Assembly (NCBI GenBank): GCA_024279945.1
Contig: JAJRRA010000060.1
Location: 1 to 47,146, forward strand
Direction of reading: 5' to 3'
Length of the DNA stretch: 47,146 nt
From: Gammaproteobacteria bacterium
GTDB taxonomy: Bacteria; Pseudomonadota; Gammaproteobacteria; Xanthomonadales; SZUA-36
Notes under the pieces: generated by a model
Told to the model about the DNA's origin: nothing
Seen by the model: only the letters and a program-made list of their open reading frames with translations
The model's database searches: none
Program-made: the position numbers and the translations under genes
Shown: in pieces, positions 8,234 through 18,804 of the stretch
How the letters are laid out: each line of letters starts with the position of its first letter
Numbering within the stretch: the first letter of the stretch is position 1

Positions 8234-11008
8234 ATGAACAGATTACGGTTGAGTATGTTTTGGGCATTATTGATGCTGGTCAGCCTTTCCGGCGTGCAGG
8301 CGCAGGAAAGCGACTGGCCGCGCACACTGCCGCTGGCTGAGGGAATGGTAACGGTTTACCCCTTGCAAGTGGATGAGATGAAGGATGACATCCTGCACTT
8401 CCGTGCGGCGGTCGCCTACCGGGCAACGGCTGACTCTGAGCCTGTTTTTGGTGCCGCGTGGTTCGAGTCACGGGTCGAAATTGACCGCTCCAGTCGCATC
8501 GTTCACCCGACCAATCTGAAGGTGACACAAACCCGCTTCCCCGCCGGTACCAATGATGTGCAGGCAGAATTGTCGACCGTGTTTGCGCAGCAGTCGCCCA
8601 CCTGGAACCTCTATTTTTCTCTTGATGAACTCGAAACTGCTCTGAAAACAGCCGAAGCAAAATCCCAGGCCATCCAAAAACTAAACACCTCGCCACCCCA
8701 AATCGTCTATCGGGACCATCCCGCCCTGCTGATTTCCATTGATGGTGATCCGGTTTTGCGGGAAATTGAAAACAGCCCTTACCAGGCGGTGATCAATACA
8801 CCCTACCCGTTGATTTTCAATGGAAGTCACTATTACCTCAACGCGGCTAAAGACGTTTGGTATCGCGCTGCCAGGGCGACCGGACCTTATCAGTTTGAAG
8901 CCGATCCCCCGGCAGACATTACTGCCATGGTCAACGCCGATGAGGCAGATGCAGATGATGAACAGCCGGCCGAGCCCGTCACGGCAGCCAATGCGCCGGA
9001 AATCGTGGTTTCGACTGAACCAACGGAGCTGATTGTGACCGAGGGCCCCGCTGCATTCGTGCCGCTGGTTGATGATCTGCTGGTGCTGCAGAATTCAGAC
9101 AGTGACGTGTTCATGCACGTCAGCTCACAGAAGTTTTACATTGTACTTTCCGGGCGCTGGTACGACGCCGGCTCACTGAACGGGCCGTGGGCCTATCAGG
9201 CGGCGGACGAGTTACCGGCGGCATTCGCTAACATCCCGCAAGATTCAGACCAGGCAGACTCGCGCGTTTACGTTGCCGGCACCGAGGAAGCACGGGATGC
9301 AGTGCTGGATGCTCAGGTTCCACAGACCGCCGCAGTCGAAAGAGGTGAGGTGGATATCAAAGTTGAGTACGATGGCGAGCCCGTTTATGAACCAGTGGAT
9401 GGTACCGACCTGGTCTATATCAGAAATACGGGCTCTACCGTGATTCAATCCAATGGCCTTTATTACCTGGTTGAGGACGGTGTCTGGTATGTCTCTTCCT
9501 CACCCCGGGGGCCCTGGCAGGTGTCGGATCACCGCCCGGCGCAGGTGGACACCATTTTGCCATCTTCACCGGTATATAACGTCAAGTATGTCCGGGTCTA
9601 TGACAGCACCCCAAGTGTGGTTTATGTTGGTTACACCCCGGGCTACACCGGCAGTTATGTCTATAACAACACCATTGTCTATGGTTCCGGCTGGTACTAC
9701 CCGCCCTGGGTTTCACCCTACTATTACTATCCCCGTTACAGCACCTGGGGTTTCAATGTCAGCTACAACCCGTGGTACGGCTGGAACTTTGGTTTGAGCT
9801 GGGGCTGGGGGCCCTTCAGCGCGGGCTACTACACCGGCGGTTACTGGCACCAAAATCATTATTGGAGTCATCGCAACTACGGCTACTGGGGGCCGGGTGG
9901 CTACCGCCCGCGCCCGGTACACCACGGCCGACACGGTTATGGGCGCGATCGCTATGCCCACGGCAATGATGGGCGCGGTGGTAACGGACACGGTCGTGGC
10001 AATGGCAGACCTGGGCGTGGTGATTACGGACCCGGTCGACGCGGCGGCGATCATGGCGGCGGCGGGAACGGCCCTGGTCGTGGCGGCTACGGTTCAGGCG
10101 GCCACCAGCGAAACAGCAACCTCTACCGTGGTGGCTCACAGAGGGCCCGGATCGTTGAAACCCGCGATAATCAGCCCCGGATGCCGCTCGGAAGGCCTGG
10201 TGGCGCCGGGCTGGCAGGTGACACACCTGCCCAACGTGGCAGGGAACGAGGTCATGCTGGACAAAACAGGGTCGGACAAAACGGGGTTGGCCGAAACAAA
10301 CCCGTCCGCAGCAGGACAGACCCCATACCGCGTTCTGATTTGCGCTTCAAGGCCATCGCCCGGGATGTCAATAATGAGGCCAGCCAGCGCAGGCTGCTCG
10401 CGGACAACAGTGGAAATGTGTATCGCAGAGCGGACCGCGGCGACGATCGCGTTCGTGATCGCAGCACGAACCGCAGCACGAACCGCAGCACGAACCGCAG
10501 CACGAACCGCAGCACGAACCGCAGCACGAACTACGGCCCGAGCCGCAATACGAATCGAAACGATATCGTCAACCGGGCCGGCGATGAGCGAATGGTGAGG
10601 CGTACTGCACCATCGACGTCCAGGGCTAAATCACGAGAAAATCCCGTCCGGTCTTATGACAACAGGACCCAGCCAGTGCGGTCCAGGGAGATCAACTCTT
10701 CACCGCGACGATCACAGCCACGGCTTGCGTATCAACGGGACCGGCAGCCGTCACCCCCGGCGGTCAACGCTCCTGTGCGACCGCCACAAAGCTCAGGAAG
10801 TAGCGCAAGCAGGTACTCAGCGCCGGCGCCCCGTCAACACAGTTCCCGGTCAGGTTCTCCGCCGCGAAGTTCAAGAAATAGTGGCCGCAGCTCCTCAGCG
10901 CCTGCCCAACACGCTCCGCAGAGAAGTTCTTACAAAAACGGCAGTCAGCGATACGGACCAAAAGGCGGGGGCCGGGGAGGCGCTGGTCACCGGTCTAAAC
11001 GTACATAG
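8234..11008 (+). CDS. Large secreted protein with WY..GPW repeats and basic low-complexity tail
   Basis: A 924-aa protein with an N-terminal signal peptide (to about ASVQAQ/QA, residue 24). The first ~430 residues hold three related modules, each ending in a motif like WYRAARATGPY, WYDAGSLNGPW or WYVSSSPRGPW. A Tyr/Trp/Pro-rich segment follows (GWYYPPW, YNPWYGWNFG), typical of proteins sometimes annotated as carbohydrate-binding family V/XII-like. The last ~350 residues are very basic and rich in G, R, S and N, including six RSTN repeats (10460-10531). The family is conserved but of unknown function; surface or periplasmic location is inferred from the signal peptide. GGAGG at 8221-8225 gives a ribosome site. 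Confidence 0.75.
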   Translation: MNRLRLSMFWALLMLVSLSGVQAQESDWPRTLPLAEGMVTVYPLQVDEMKDDILHFRAAVAYRATADSEPVFGAAWFESRVEIDRSSRIVHPTNLKVTQTRFPAGTNDVQAELSTVFAQQSPTWNLYFSLDELETALKTAEAKSQAIQKLNTSPPQIVYRDHPALLISIDGDPVLREIENSPYQAVINTPYPLIFNGSHYYLNAAKDVWYRAARATGPYQFEADPPADITAMVNADEADADDEQPAEPVTAANAPEIVVSTEPTELIVTEGPAAFVPLVDDLLVLQNSDSDVFMHVSSQKFYIVLSGRWYDAGSLNGPWAYQAADELPAAFANIPQDSDQADSRVYVAGTEEARDAVLDAQVPQTAAVERGEVDIKVEYDGEPVYEPVDGTDLVYIRNTGSTVIQSNGLYYLVEDGVWYVSSSPRGPWQVSDHRPAQVDTILPSSPVYNVKYVRVYDSTPSVVYVGYTPGYTGSYVYNNTIVYGSGWYYPPWVSPYYYYPRYSTWGFNVSYNPWYGWNFGLSWGWGPFSAGYYTGGYWHQNHYWSHRNYGYWGPGGYRPRPVHHGRHGYGRDRYAHGNDGRGGNGHGRGNGRPGRGDYGPGRRGGDHGGGGNGPGRGGYGSGGHQRNSNLYRGGSQRARIVETRDNQPRMPLGRPGGAGLAGDTPAQRGRERGHAGQNRVGQNGVGRNKPVRSRTDPIPRSDLRFKAIARDVNNEASQRRLLADNSGNVYRRADRGDDRVRDRSTNRSTNRSTNRSTNRSTNRSTNYGPSRNTNRNDIVNRAGDERMVRRTAPSTSRAKSRENPVRSYDNRTQPVRSREINSSPRRSQPRLAYQRDRQPSPPAVNAPVRPPQSSGSSASRYSAPAPRQHSSRSGSPPRSSRNSGRSSSAPAQHAPQRSSYKNGSQRYGPKGGGRGGAGHRSKRT
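10460..10531 (+). repeat. Six tandem 12-bp units coding RSTN
   Basis: The unit CGCAGCACGAAC is repeated six times without a mismatch inside the 924-aa gene, encoding (RSTN)6. As the unit is a multiple of three, slippage would change length without breaking the frame. Perfect conservation of the units points to recent expansion. Confidence 0.9.
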
Positions 11009-11211
11009 TCAACGTGGGTGAGCGTAGTTTAAATAAACCTGATCGGTTTTCCCGATATTGATGACCGGGCTTGCATCTCTGCGGTCTCAGGCCCGGGGAA
11101 ATTATCAGCAATTGAGAACCGCTGGGATTACACTTGGACCATTCAATAATGAGCCGGCGACAGGTGTCTCACAGAATCACAATTTTTCTCCTTTGCACGG
11201 TGGCCCGATAG

Positions 11212-14200
11212 ATGGCGCTCCACATCCTCCACTCCAACCGGGCGGAAGTGTTGCTGGAAGACCTGGCTCGGCAGATTCGTGAGCCGGTTCGCGGCGCCGG
11301 TCTGTTGGCCGGGGAAACCATCCTGATCGATAACCCATCGCTGGGTTCCTGGATCAACCTGCAGTTGGCCCTGAAAAACTCGGTGGCGGCCAACATCCGC
11401 TATGTGCAGCCTGCCGCCCTGTTCTGGGAACTGTCCCGTGCGCTGGTTTCCGGCGCTATTCCCGAGCAGACACCGCTGAGCAAGGAGGAAATGAGCTGGC
11501 GCTTGCTGGGCTTGCTGCAGCAACAGGATGTGCTGGAGCATGCTGCGCTGGGGCCGGTTCGCAATTACCTCGCTGTGGACCATAAAACCGCACGCTATAC
11601 CGAGCTGAAACGCTTTCAACTGGCCTCCAGCGTGGCAGACCTGTTCGACCAGTACCTGGTGTACCGGCCCCACTGGTTCGGCAAATACTGGGACCGGGGA
11701 AAAAAGATCAATGATTCACGCGTTCAGGCTCATCCTCAATCCTGGCAGGACGCGGAAGCCTGGCAGCGCGTCCTGTGGTGTGAGTTGCTGGGCCAGGTCA
11801 ATACACCGAAGGAGCTTTCCCACCGGGCTGCCATAGAAATGCAGCTTTTCCAGGCGCTCTCCGCTGAGGTCGATGTGGCCGGGCTCAAATTCAGGCGCTT
11901 GTTTGTATTCGGCATCACCTCGATGCCTGAAACCCAACTCGACACGCTGATGCTGCTGGCGAAACACGTCGATATTTATCTGTACCTGCTCAATCCCTGC
12001 GCCTTCGAATGGTTTGGTATTCGCTCGGCCCGTGAAATCGCCAGGCTGGCGGCCTGGCAGACGATGCAATCACGCAGTACGGGCCAGGGCATCGACATGA
12101 TGCAACCTGAGAATAATTCCGCTCACCCGGATTTTCAGTACCTGGAAATCGGCAACCCTCTGCTGGCTGGCCAGGCGGACCAGATCAAAGAATTTATCCG
12201 CATGATTTTCCAGAAATTTGACTCCTTTCAGGAGCATGCGGAAATCCGGGATGATCTGCACTTTGTGGACCCCGGCAATGCCACGCTACTGGGCAGCATT
12301 CAGGGGGAAATTCTGCAACTCAATTATCGCGGTGAAGTCGCCCGCCTGTCGGTTGAATCCGGCCAGGCCAAGGCGATGCCCGAAGCAGAGCAGAAGCCGG
12401 AAAATGTACCCAGTATTCATATCCACAACTGTCACAGCCCCTTGCGTGAAGTCGAGGTTCTGCACGATCAGTTGCTCGATATGTTCAATCGCGACAAAAG
12501 CCTGAAGCCCAGGGATGTGGTGGTCATGATGCCCCGGGTGGCGCCTTACGTGCCCTATGTCCACTCCGTGTTCCGGGGCGGCGCAGACGGCCCGCAGATT
12601 GACTACCACATCAACGATCGTAGCTTGCAGGAAGAGTCGCCGCTGCTGAACAGCTTTGAGACGCTGTTGAAACTGCCCGACAGCCGCTTGCCCCTGTCGG
12701 AAGTCCTCGGGGTGTTTGAAGTGCCGGCCGTACACCGCCGTTTTGGTCTTGACCGGGAAGGCTTTGAGCTGTTGAAGGCCTGGCTGATCCGCTCGGGTGT
12801 GCGCTGGGGCCTGGATGCCGCACACCGCAAAGAACTGGGCCTGCCCGCCTACAGCGATTTCAGTTGGGCCTTCGGTATGAGCCGGCTGCTGGCCGGTTAC
12901 GCCATGCGTGCCGGAACAGATGGTGCTGGTGTGGATTTTGCCGGTATGGATTTTGCCAGTATGGATTTTGATGAACAGGGCGATCTTTCCGGCTTGCTCG
13001 AAATGAAGCCCGCAGTGGCGGAGGCAGCCGCCTTCCACATCCTCCCGCTGGATGAAGTGGAAGGGAGCAATGCCGCCATTCTGGACAGTTTTATCCGTTT
13101 CTGGCGGGTTTTGAACCGCTACCGAACAGAACTGGATGCGCCGCGCCGGCCGGATCAGTGGAAAACCACGCTGGGCGACATCCTCGATGCGTTCTATGAG
13201 CCGGAAGATGACGAGGGGCGCGCCCTGAACGCATTGAGGTGCGGGATTGAAGATCTCGACACCGCCAGCGCGCAGGGCTGGTATGACGGCTTGCTACCCC
13301 GGGAGATTATTCGTGCCCTGATCAAACCGGTGTTGCAACAGGTCGGTGACCGGCGGCATCCCTGGAGCGAGGGGGTGAAGTTCTGCAGCCTGCTGCCGAT
13401 GCGCGGAGTGCCGTTCAGGGTGGTTTACCTGATGGGCATGAACATGGATGATTATCCCCGGCGCCTGGACCGCAGCAGCTTTGACCTGATGCGCAAGGAC
13501 TATCGCCCGGGCGACCGCTCGGCGCGGGTGGATGATCGCTGGCTGTTCCTCGAAGCACTGCTGTCCGCGCGCCAGGTTTTTCATGTCAGCTATCTGGGCC
13601 AGGACATGCACCGTAACGAGAAGCGCGAGCCTTCGGTGGTGCTGTCGGAGTTGATCGACTACATCCGCAAGGGCTATGAATCCGATGGGCTTTTTCAGAA
13701 GTCGGAGTTGCGGGAAAATACCTGGCTTTACAGCAAACACCCGCTGCAGCCCTTCAACCCGCAATACTTTCAGGGTGCGACCGGTGGCGGGTGTGCAGGG
13801 CGGCTGTTTTCCTTCCGCCAGCAGGCCTTCAAGCTTGCGGCCGGGCAGTTACAGGCCAGGTCGGGTCAGGGCAGCGCACTTTCCGGTAATGAGCGCTGGC
13901 AGCCATACGGGCTACCGGACCCTGGCCTCTTTGAGGTTGAGCTTGAGGATTTCATTCGTTTCTTCACCCGGCCCTGGGACTGGTTTTTCACCCACCACGG
14001 GGTCGCGCTGGGCCGGTATGAAGATGAGGTGGAAGATGAAGATGTGTTCGGACTCCAGCAGGGACTTGGGCCCTGGAAGCTGGTGGATGAACTGCTGAAA
14101 AAAACCGGCCGGTCTGATTTTGTCGTGCCCGATGAGCCGCAGGAACGGGAACGGCTGAAAAAGCGGCTGATCAGCGCCCTGGTGGCCACGCGCAAAGCGA

Positions 14201-14937
14201 GCGGTGACTGGCCCATCGGACGTGCTGCGGTAAAGGAAGAAGAAAAACTGACGAAACTGGACACGGACTACCTCTTCATGTTGTCCGGACAGCGGCGCAG
14301 CAGAGTGGACATCCGGCTGGATATTCCCCTTGAATCAACTTCGCCCGGGAATCAGCCGCATCTCCTGAGAATTGTCGGCAGCATCGATCGCTACCAAGAC
14401 GAATTTCTTGCCCGTTCCGCCAGCAATGCCGGCCTGAAACACCTGCTCGACTATTACATCCGGCTTGCCGTGGCCTGCAATGAGCCCGTTTTTCGGGATT
14501 GTGTTGTCGGGGCGCGAATGATTTTCAAAAACACAAGGGATGTTGACGCTCCCGAAAATTTTGAGCCCGGGGGTGTGGATCTGCCGCTGCAACTGGGCCA
14601 GGGGGTTCTCGCCAATGAAGTCGGGAGTCTGGCCTTGTTGAAGCAGTTGGCCGGGCTCTATCTCGCCCATCGGGAGCAGGGTCTGCCCTTTCATTCTGAG
14701 TTGAGTCCCGAAAACTTTGAGTCCGGGGCCGATGAGTGGGCGGAAATCATCGAACAGAAATGGTTCGGATCGGGCAGCACATACCACACAGACACCGTCA
14801 TCCGGGATGATATGAAACAACGGGCCTATTACGGTTCCCCTGAAGCGTTGGACTGCGACGTGTTTCGGGCGACTTCAAGGGATATCTGGAAGGGTATTCG
14901 TCGCTGCTTGCAGCAGGAGAGCGTCAGCGATGAATGA
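11212..14937 (+). CDS. recC: Exodeoxyribonuclease V gamma subunit RecC
   Basis: 1241 aa, somewhat longer than E. coli RecC (1122). The start MALHILHSNRAEVL matches the family's N-terminal LRVYHSNR segment; later family-like segments are NDRSLQEESPLLNSFETLL, FCSLLPMRGVPFRVVYLMG and the C-terminal nuclease-like fold. RecC holds the RecBCD complex together and reads the Chi site. The frame is complete and ends inside the recB start (8-bp overlap). A three-unit 15-bp micro-repeat (12931-12975, DFAG/DFAS/DFDE) sits in a non-conserved acidic loop. The ATG at 11212 lacks a strong ribosome site, but homology begins there. About 200 bp upstream show nothing notable. Its partners recB and recD are interrupted, so the protein may be non-functional alone. 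Confidence 0.9.
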   Translation: MALHILHSNRAEVLLEDLARQIREPVRGAGLLAGETILIDNPSLGSWINLQLALKNSVAANIRYVQPAALFWELSRALVSGAIPEQTPLSKEEMSWRLLGLLQQQDVLEHAALGPVRNYLAVDHKTARYTELKRFQLASSVADLFDQYLVYRPHWFGKYWDRGKKINDSRVQAHPQSWQDAEAWQRVLWCELLGQVNTPKELSHRAAIEMQLFQALSAEVDVAGLKFRRLFVFGITSMPETQLDTLMLLAKHVDIYLYLLNPCAFEWFGIRSAREIARLAAWQTMQSRSTGQGIDMMQPENNSAHPDFQYLEIGNPLLAGQADQIKEFIRMIFQKFDSFQEHAEIRDDLHFVDPGNATLLGSIQGEILQLNYRGEVARLSVESGQAKAMPEAEQKPENVPSIHIHNCHSPLREVEVLHDQLLDMFNRDKSLKPRDVVVMMPRVAPYVPYVHSVFRGGADGPQIDYHINDRSLQEESPLLNSFETLLKLPDSRLPLSEVLGVFEVPAVHRRFGLDREGFELLKAWLIRSGVRWGLDAAHRKELGLPAYSDFSWAFGMSRLLAGYAMRAGTDGAGVDFAGMDFASMDFDEQGDLSGLLEMKPAVAEAAAFHILPLDEVEGSNAAILDSFIRFWRVLNRYRTELDAPRRPDQWKTTLGDILDAFYEPEDDEGRALNALRCGIEDLDTASAQGWYDGLLPREIIRALIKPVLQQVGDRRHPWSEGVKFCSLLPMRGVPFRVVYLMGMNMDDYPRRLDRSSFDLMRKDYRPGDRSARVDDRWLFLEALLSARQVFHVSYLGQDMHRNEKREPSVVLSELIDYIRKGYESDGLFQKSELRENTWLYSKHPLQPFNPQYFQGATGGGCAGRLFSFRQQAFKLAAGQLQARSGQGSALSGNERWQPYGLPDPGLFEVELEDFIRFFTRPWDWFFTHHGVALGRYEDEVEDEDVFGLQQGLGPWKLVDELLKKTGRSDFVVPDEPQERERLKKRLISALVATRKASGDWPIGRAAVKEEEKLTKLDTDYLFMLSGQRRSRVDIRLDIPLESTSPGNQPHLLRIVGSIDRYQDEFLARSASNAGLKHLLDYYIRLAVACNEPVFRDCVVGARMIFKNTRDVDAPENFEPGGVDLPLQLGQGVLANEVGSLALLKQLAGLYLAHREQGLPFHSELSPENFESGADEWAEIIEQKWFGSGSTYHTDTVIRDDMKQRAYYGSPEALDCDVFRATSRDIWKGIRRCLQQESVSDE

Positions 14938-17900
14938 GCCGGCGGGTGAAATGAAGTCGCAGAACTCCTTTGATCCCGCCACGCTGCCACTTTCCGGCAC
15001 GCGCCTGATTGAGGCCAGTGCGGGCACCGGGAAAACCTACAACATTGCCAATTTTTTCCTGCGCCTGGTGCTCGGTCATCATTGCGAGCCACGCAAAGTC
15101 GATGAAATTCTGGTGGTCACCTTTACCCGGGCGGCCACGGCCGAACTCAAAGGGCGGATTCGTGACCGCATTGAGCAGGCTTTTGAAGATTTCCGCCACC
15201 GCGCAAGTGAAGATTCATTCATCAGGGGGCTGATGCCTGCTTCAGAGGAAGTGCGCATCCATCAGCTCAATCTTCTGCGTGCGGCCCTGCTGGGCATGGA
15301 TGAGGCCAGTATTTCCACCATCCACAGTTTTGCGGTGAAGGCGGCCCGGACTTTTCTGTTTGAAACCGGCTCAATCGCCGATATTGAAATCGCCGAAACC
15401 GGTACGGATGCCGGCCAGCGGATCGCATCCGATCTTTATCGGCGCCTTTCGACTCTGCAGGGTGAGCATGTCGCCGGGTTTTTTAATGCGGTGTCCGGCA
15501 AGGCATTTGATGATTTCCGGCGATATTTTGGCTCTGGCCTGTCACCGGACGCTGTTTTGATCCCGGATGCCGCAGATATTCCCGGAATTGACGATCTCTA
15601 TCAGGAGTATGTTGGCGCACTGGGCGCTTTAGAAGCAAACCACAACAAGCTGGCTGCAACATGGAAGCAATTCTTTCCTGCTTCGCTTGAGGAGGGTTTT
15701 AAGGATTTCGGCAGCATTGAAGCGGCCTTTAACCAGGATATCGATGAAGCGGTGCGGACCGGGTACAAGCTGTCTGGAAATACGCGGGGTCTGGCCGCTT
15801 ACCTGCGCCGGATATTTTCAAAGCCATCCATTGATTATGGAAAAGAGCCTACCGCCAAATATTTCAAGACATGGATTGCCCTTCCGGATGATGCCGGCAG
15901 TGGCGAATATTTCAATTTCCTGCTCGAGGCGCGGCAACAGATTCAGTGCTGGTTTGACTTCGTTTCACGCTACCGGCAGGCCGGCCCCGCAGCCATTTCC
16001 AAAGCCATCCTCGAGGCGCAGCAGGAAGTGCCGCTGGATGAGATGTCGGCTGATGAGGTTATTCGCCTGATTCGGCAGAAACTGGATGATCCGCAAACGG
16101 CCCGCAGCCTGCGACAGATCATCACACAAAGCTATCCCGTCTGCCTGGTCGATGAGTTTCAGGATACCGACCCGGAACAATTCAACATGTTCAGCCAGAT
16201 TTATGCCGATGAGGAAGCGGGCTGTGGTTTCTTCATGATCGGCGATCCCAAGCAGTCGATTTATGCTTTCCGTGGAGCGGATATTTTCTCCTACCTGCGG
16301 GTTCGCGAAGCGGTAAAGGCGCGCCAGGAGCAGGAAAATGACCAGAAGATTTTTTCACTGCAGACCAATTGGCGCAGCAAGGCAGCGCTACTCGATGGGA
16401 TCAACGCACTGTTCCGTGAAACCGGGGCTGAGGGAGACCAGGCGGGCGCTTCGGTTTTCATCTTTCCCGGCATCCGCTACCAGGCCGTGGAGTCCTGCGA
16501 GAGAAAAGATGGCGTCGATAAAGGCAACGTCGACAAAGGCAACTATGGCGCCGGTGATCAATTGAGCAGCAAGCCGCTGGTATTCATCGGCAATGCGCAC
16601 TCCGGACCGCAAGACCAGATCGGAAAAAGTGACTTGCTGCGGAAGTACGCCAGGGACACGGCGGACAGGATTTCCGCTCTGCTGGCTCGGGATGGTGGCG
16701 GCACTGTTGCCCATGAGGATGGAACAGTCGATCCCATCAGGCCCGGCGATATTGCTGTGCTGGTGCGCAGCGGTTACGAGGCACGCCTGGTCAGGGCGCA
16801 GCTTGCCCGGCCGCAAATCGGTATCCGCTCGGTGTATCTCAGCCAGAGAGACAGTGTGTTCGGTGATGCGGAGATCAGTGAGGATCTTTATCACATCCTG
16901 GTCGCATTCAATGAATCCTCGGATAAACGCCGCCTGAAAGCCGCCCTCGCAACCCCCTTGCTGCGGGGTTTTGGCTTTGATTTCAGGAAAATCCGCCGGC
17001 TGGAGGAAGATGATGATTATCTTGAAGAATGTATCGAGAACTTTACCTGCTATGCCGCAGTATGGAAGGAACACGGCATCCTGACGGCATTGAACCGGCT
17101 GTATGACGACCACGCTTTGTTCGATGCCATCGCCCGGCACCCGGATAGCGATCGTCTTTATACCGATTTGCGTCACCTGGGAGAGCTGCTGCAGCAACAG
17201 GATCTGCAGTGCAGTTCAGCGGATCAATTGATCGACTGGTATTCCGCCCAGTTAAACGATGACAGCGCGCTGGACGAAGACAGCAAGCGCATTCGCCTGG
17301 AAAGCGATGAGGATCTGGTCAAGATCGTCACCATTCATGTGTCCAAGGGTCTGCAATACCCCATCGTCTTTCTGCCGTTTTTCTTCCTGCCCTGGAAGGT
17401 GCTTGCAGGGTAAAGCCTGCCTCTGTATCACGATGAGGAAAACAATTTTGCAGCGACCTATGATTTTTCTTCGGAGCAGAAGACGATCACACAACGGATG
17501 CAAAAAGAACGTCTGGCCGAGGACATGCGCCTGTTGTACGTTGCCGTCACGCGGGCGATCTATCAATGCCATATCGGTATCAGTGCTGCGACAATCGGCC
17601 GCTCTGTAAATGGTGTGTTTGAGCAGACGCCCTGGGCCCATTTGTTGGGCATTGAGTCCACGCGGCCATCGTGGCCGGAAATCAAGGCTGCTCTGGAGCG
17701 GCGTATACCTGCTGAAACCATCGCCTGTTCGGTGCTGGGTGAGGCCGAAGTCCGCCGGTTCCGGCCCGATGGGCCGCAGCAGGCTTCGATTCAGCAACCC
17801 GCTGAGGTGGAGGCGCCCGTCTCTGCCTGGCAAGTCGCCAGTTACTCAAAACTGGCCCATGGTGAAAGCAATGTTCGCCTCGATGACAAGGGTGATGATG

Positions 17901-18799
17901 ATCAGGAAACGGTAAGTCCGGACGAGGAAGTGGCCGCAAGTCGCCTGTCGGCGGTGGACGAGGCCCGCTGGAAAGACGACATCCGTTATACCCTCAAAGG
18001 CTCCGCCCTGACCGGCAACTGCCTGCACGATATTTTTGAGCAGCGGGCTTTGCATCCGCAGGGCGATTTCCAGGCCCTGGTCGCTAAGATGTTGTTCCGC
18101 TATGGCCTGCAAAAACCGGCCATGATCCGGGGCGAGTCCGCTGATGAATATGAGCAACGTCGTGCTGCCTGGGTCCCCGATGTGGCCCACTGGCTGTTGG
18201 CCGCGATGCGCCAGTCGCTGCTCGATGATCCACCGGGCAGGCCGCTGTCGCTGCAGGGGATTTTCAACAGCGCCGCGGCGATTCCGGAACTGGTGTTCGA
18301 CTTCGCCATTGGCGGTGAGCGTAATGCCATCGCCCTGACCCGGGTCAACCAGGCTCTGGCGTTTGCAGGCGTCGAAGGCCTGAGCGTGCCGGGCGGACGG
18401 ATTCACGGACTGATGACGGGCGCCATTGATCTGACCTTTATTCATGAGGGCAAGGTCTATGTGCTCGACTACAAGTCAAACACCCTGGGCAAATCGCCGT
18501 CCCACTACGACCATCCGGCCATGGATGATTGCATGAAAAGCCGCCGCTACGATTTGCAGTACCTGATTTATTCAACAGCGGTTCACCGTTATTTCCGCAG
18601 CCGCTATGACGACGTCTATTCCTTTGACGCCGGGCCCGGCAAGGAACTGTCCTTTGGCGGCGTTTTTTACCTGTTCCTGCGTGGAATGGGGCTGGATGAA
18701 GAAAATTATGCGCAATACGGCATCTGGTTCAAACGGCCGGGCAGAGAACTGATATTGGCCCTGGATGCGGCATTTGCACTCGCGTCTGAGGAGCTTTGA
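14930..18799 (+). pseudogene. recB: RecB, full-length but interrupted by one in-frame TAA
   Basis: Reading through a single TAA (17411-17413) gives a 1289-residue RecB. Before it: ASAGTGKT (about 29), DEFQDTDPEQF (about 407), GDPKQSIYAFRGAD, LQTNWRS and IHVSKGLQYP (about 802). After it, in the same frame: RLAEDMRLLYVAVTRA (motif VI, about 867) and the nuclease site GAIDLTF...DYKSN (about 1163-1183) with QYLIY. Nothing is frameshifted; sense codons resume at once (SLPLYHDEEN). As the stop falls between motifs V and VI, an 827-aa product could not be a working helicase. A downstream ATG at 17498 could start a separate C-terminal piece. A 15-bp tandem duplication (16514-16543, VDKGN twice) is in a variable loop. 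The gene overlaps recC by 8 bp. Confidence 0.88.
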
Positions 18800-18804
18800 T
18801 CACC

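Noticed and set aside
9897-10598. Long open frames on both strands inside the 924-aa gene
   Set aside because: They arise from its GC-rich, repetitive codon pattern and show no domain character or ribosome sites.
11058-11282. 74-aa plus-strand frame before recC
   Set aside because: It overlaps the recC start, has proline-rich nonsense composition and no ribosome site.
17498-18799. A separate gene starting at ATG 17498
   Set aside because: It is the C-terminal third of RecB in the same frame as 14930; better described as one interrupted gene, though internal initiation cannot be excluded.
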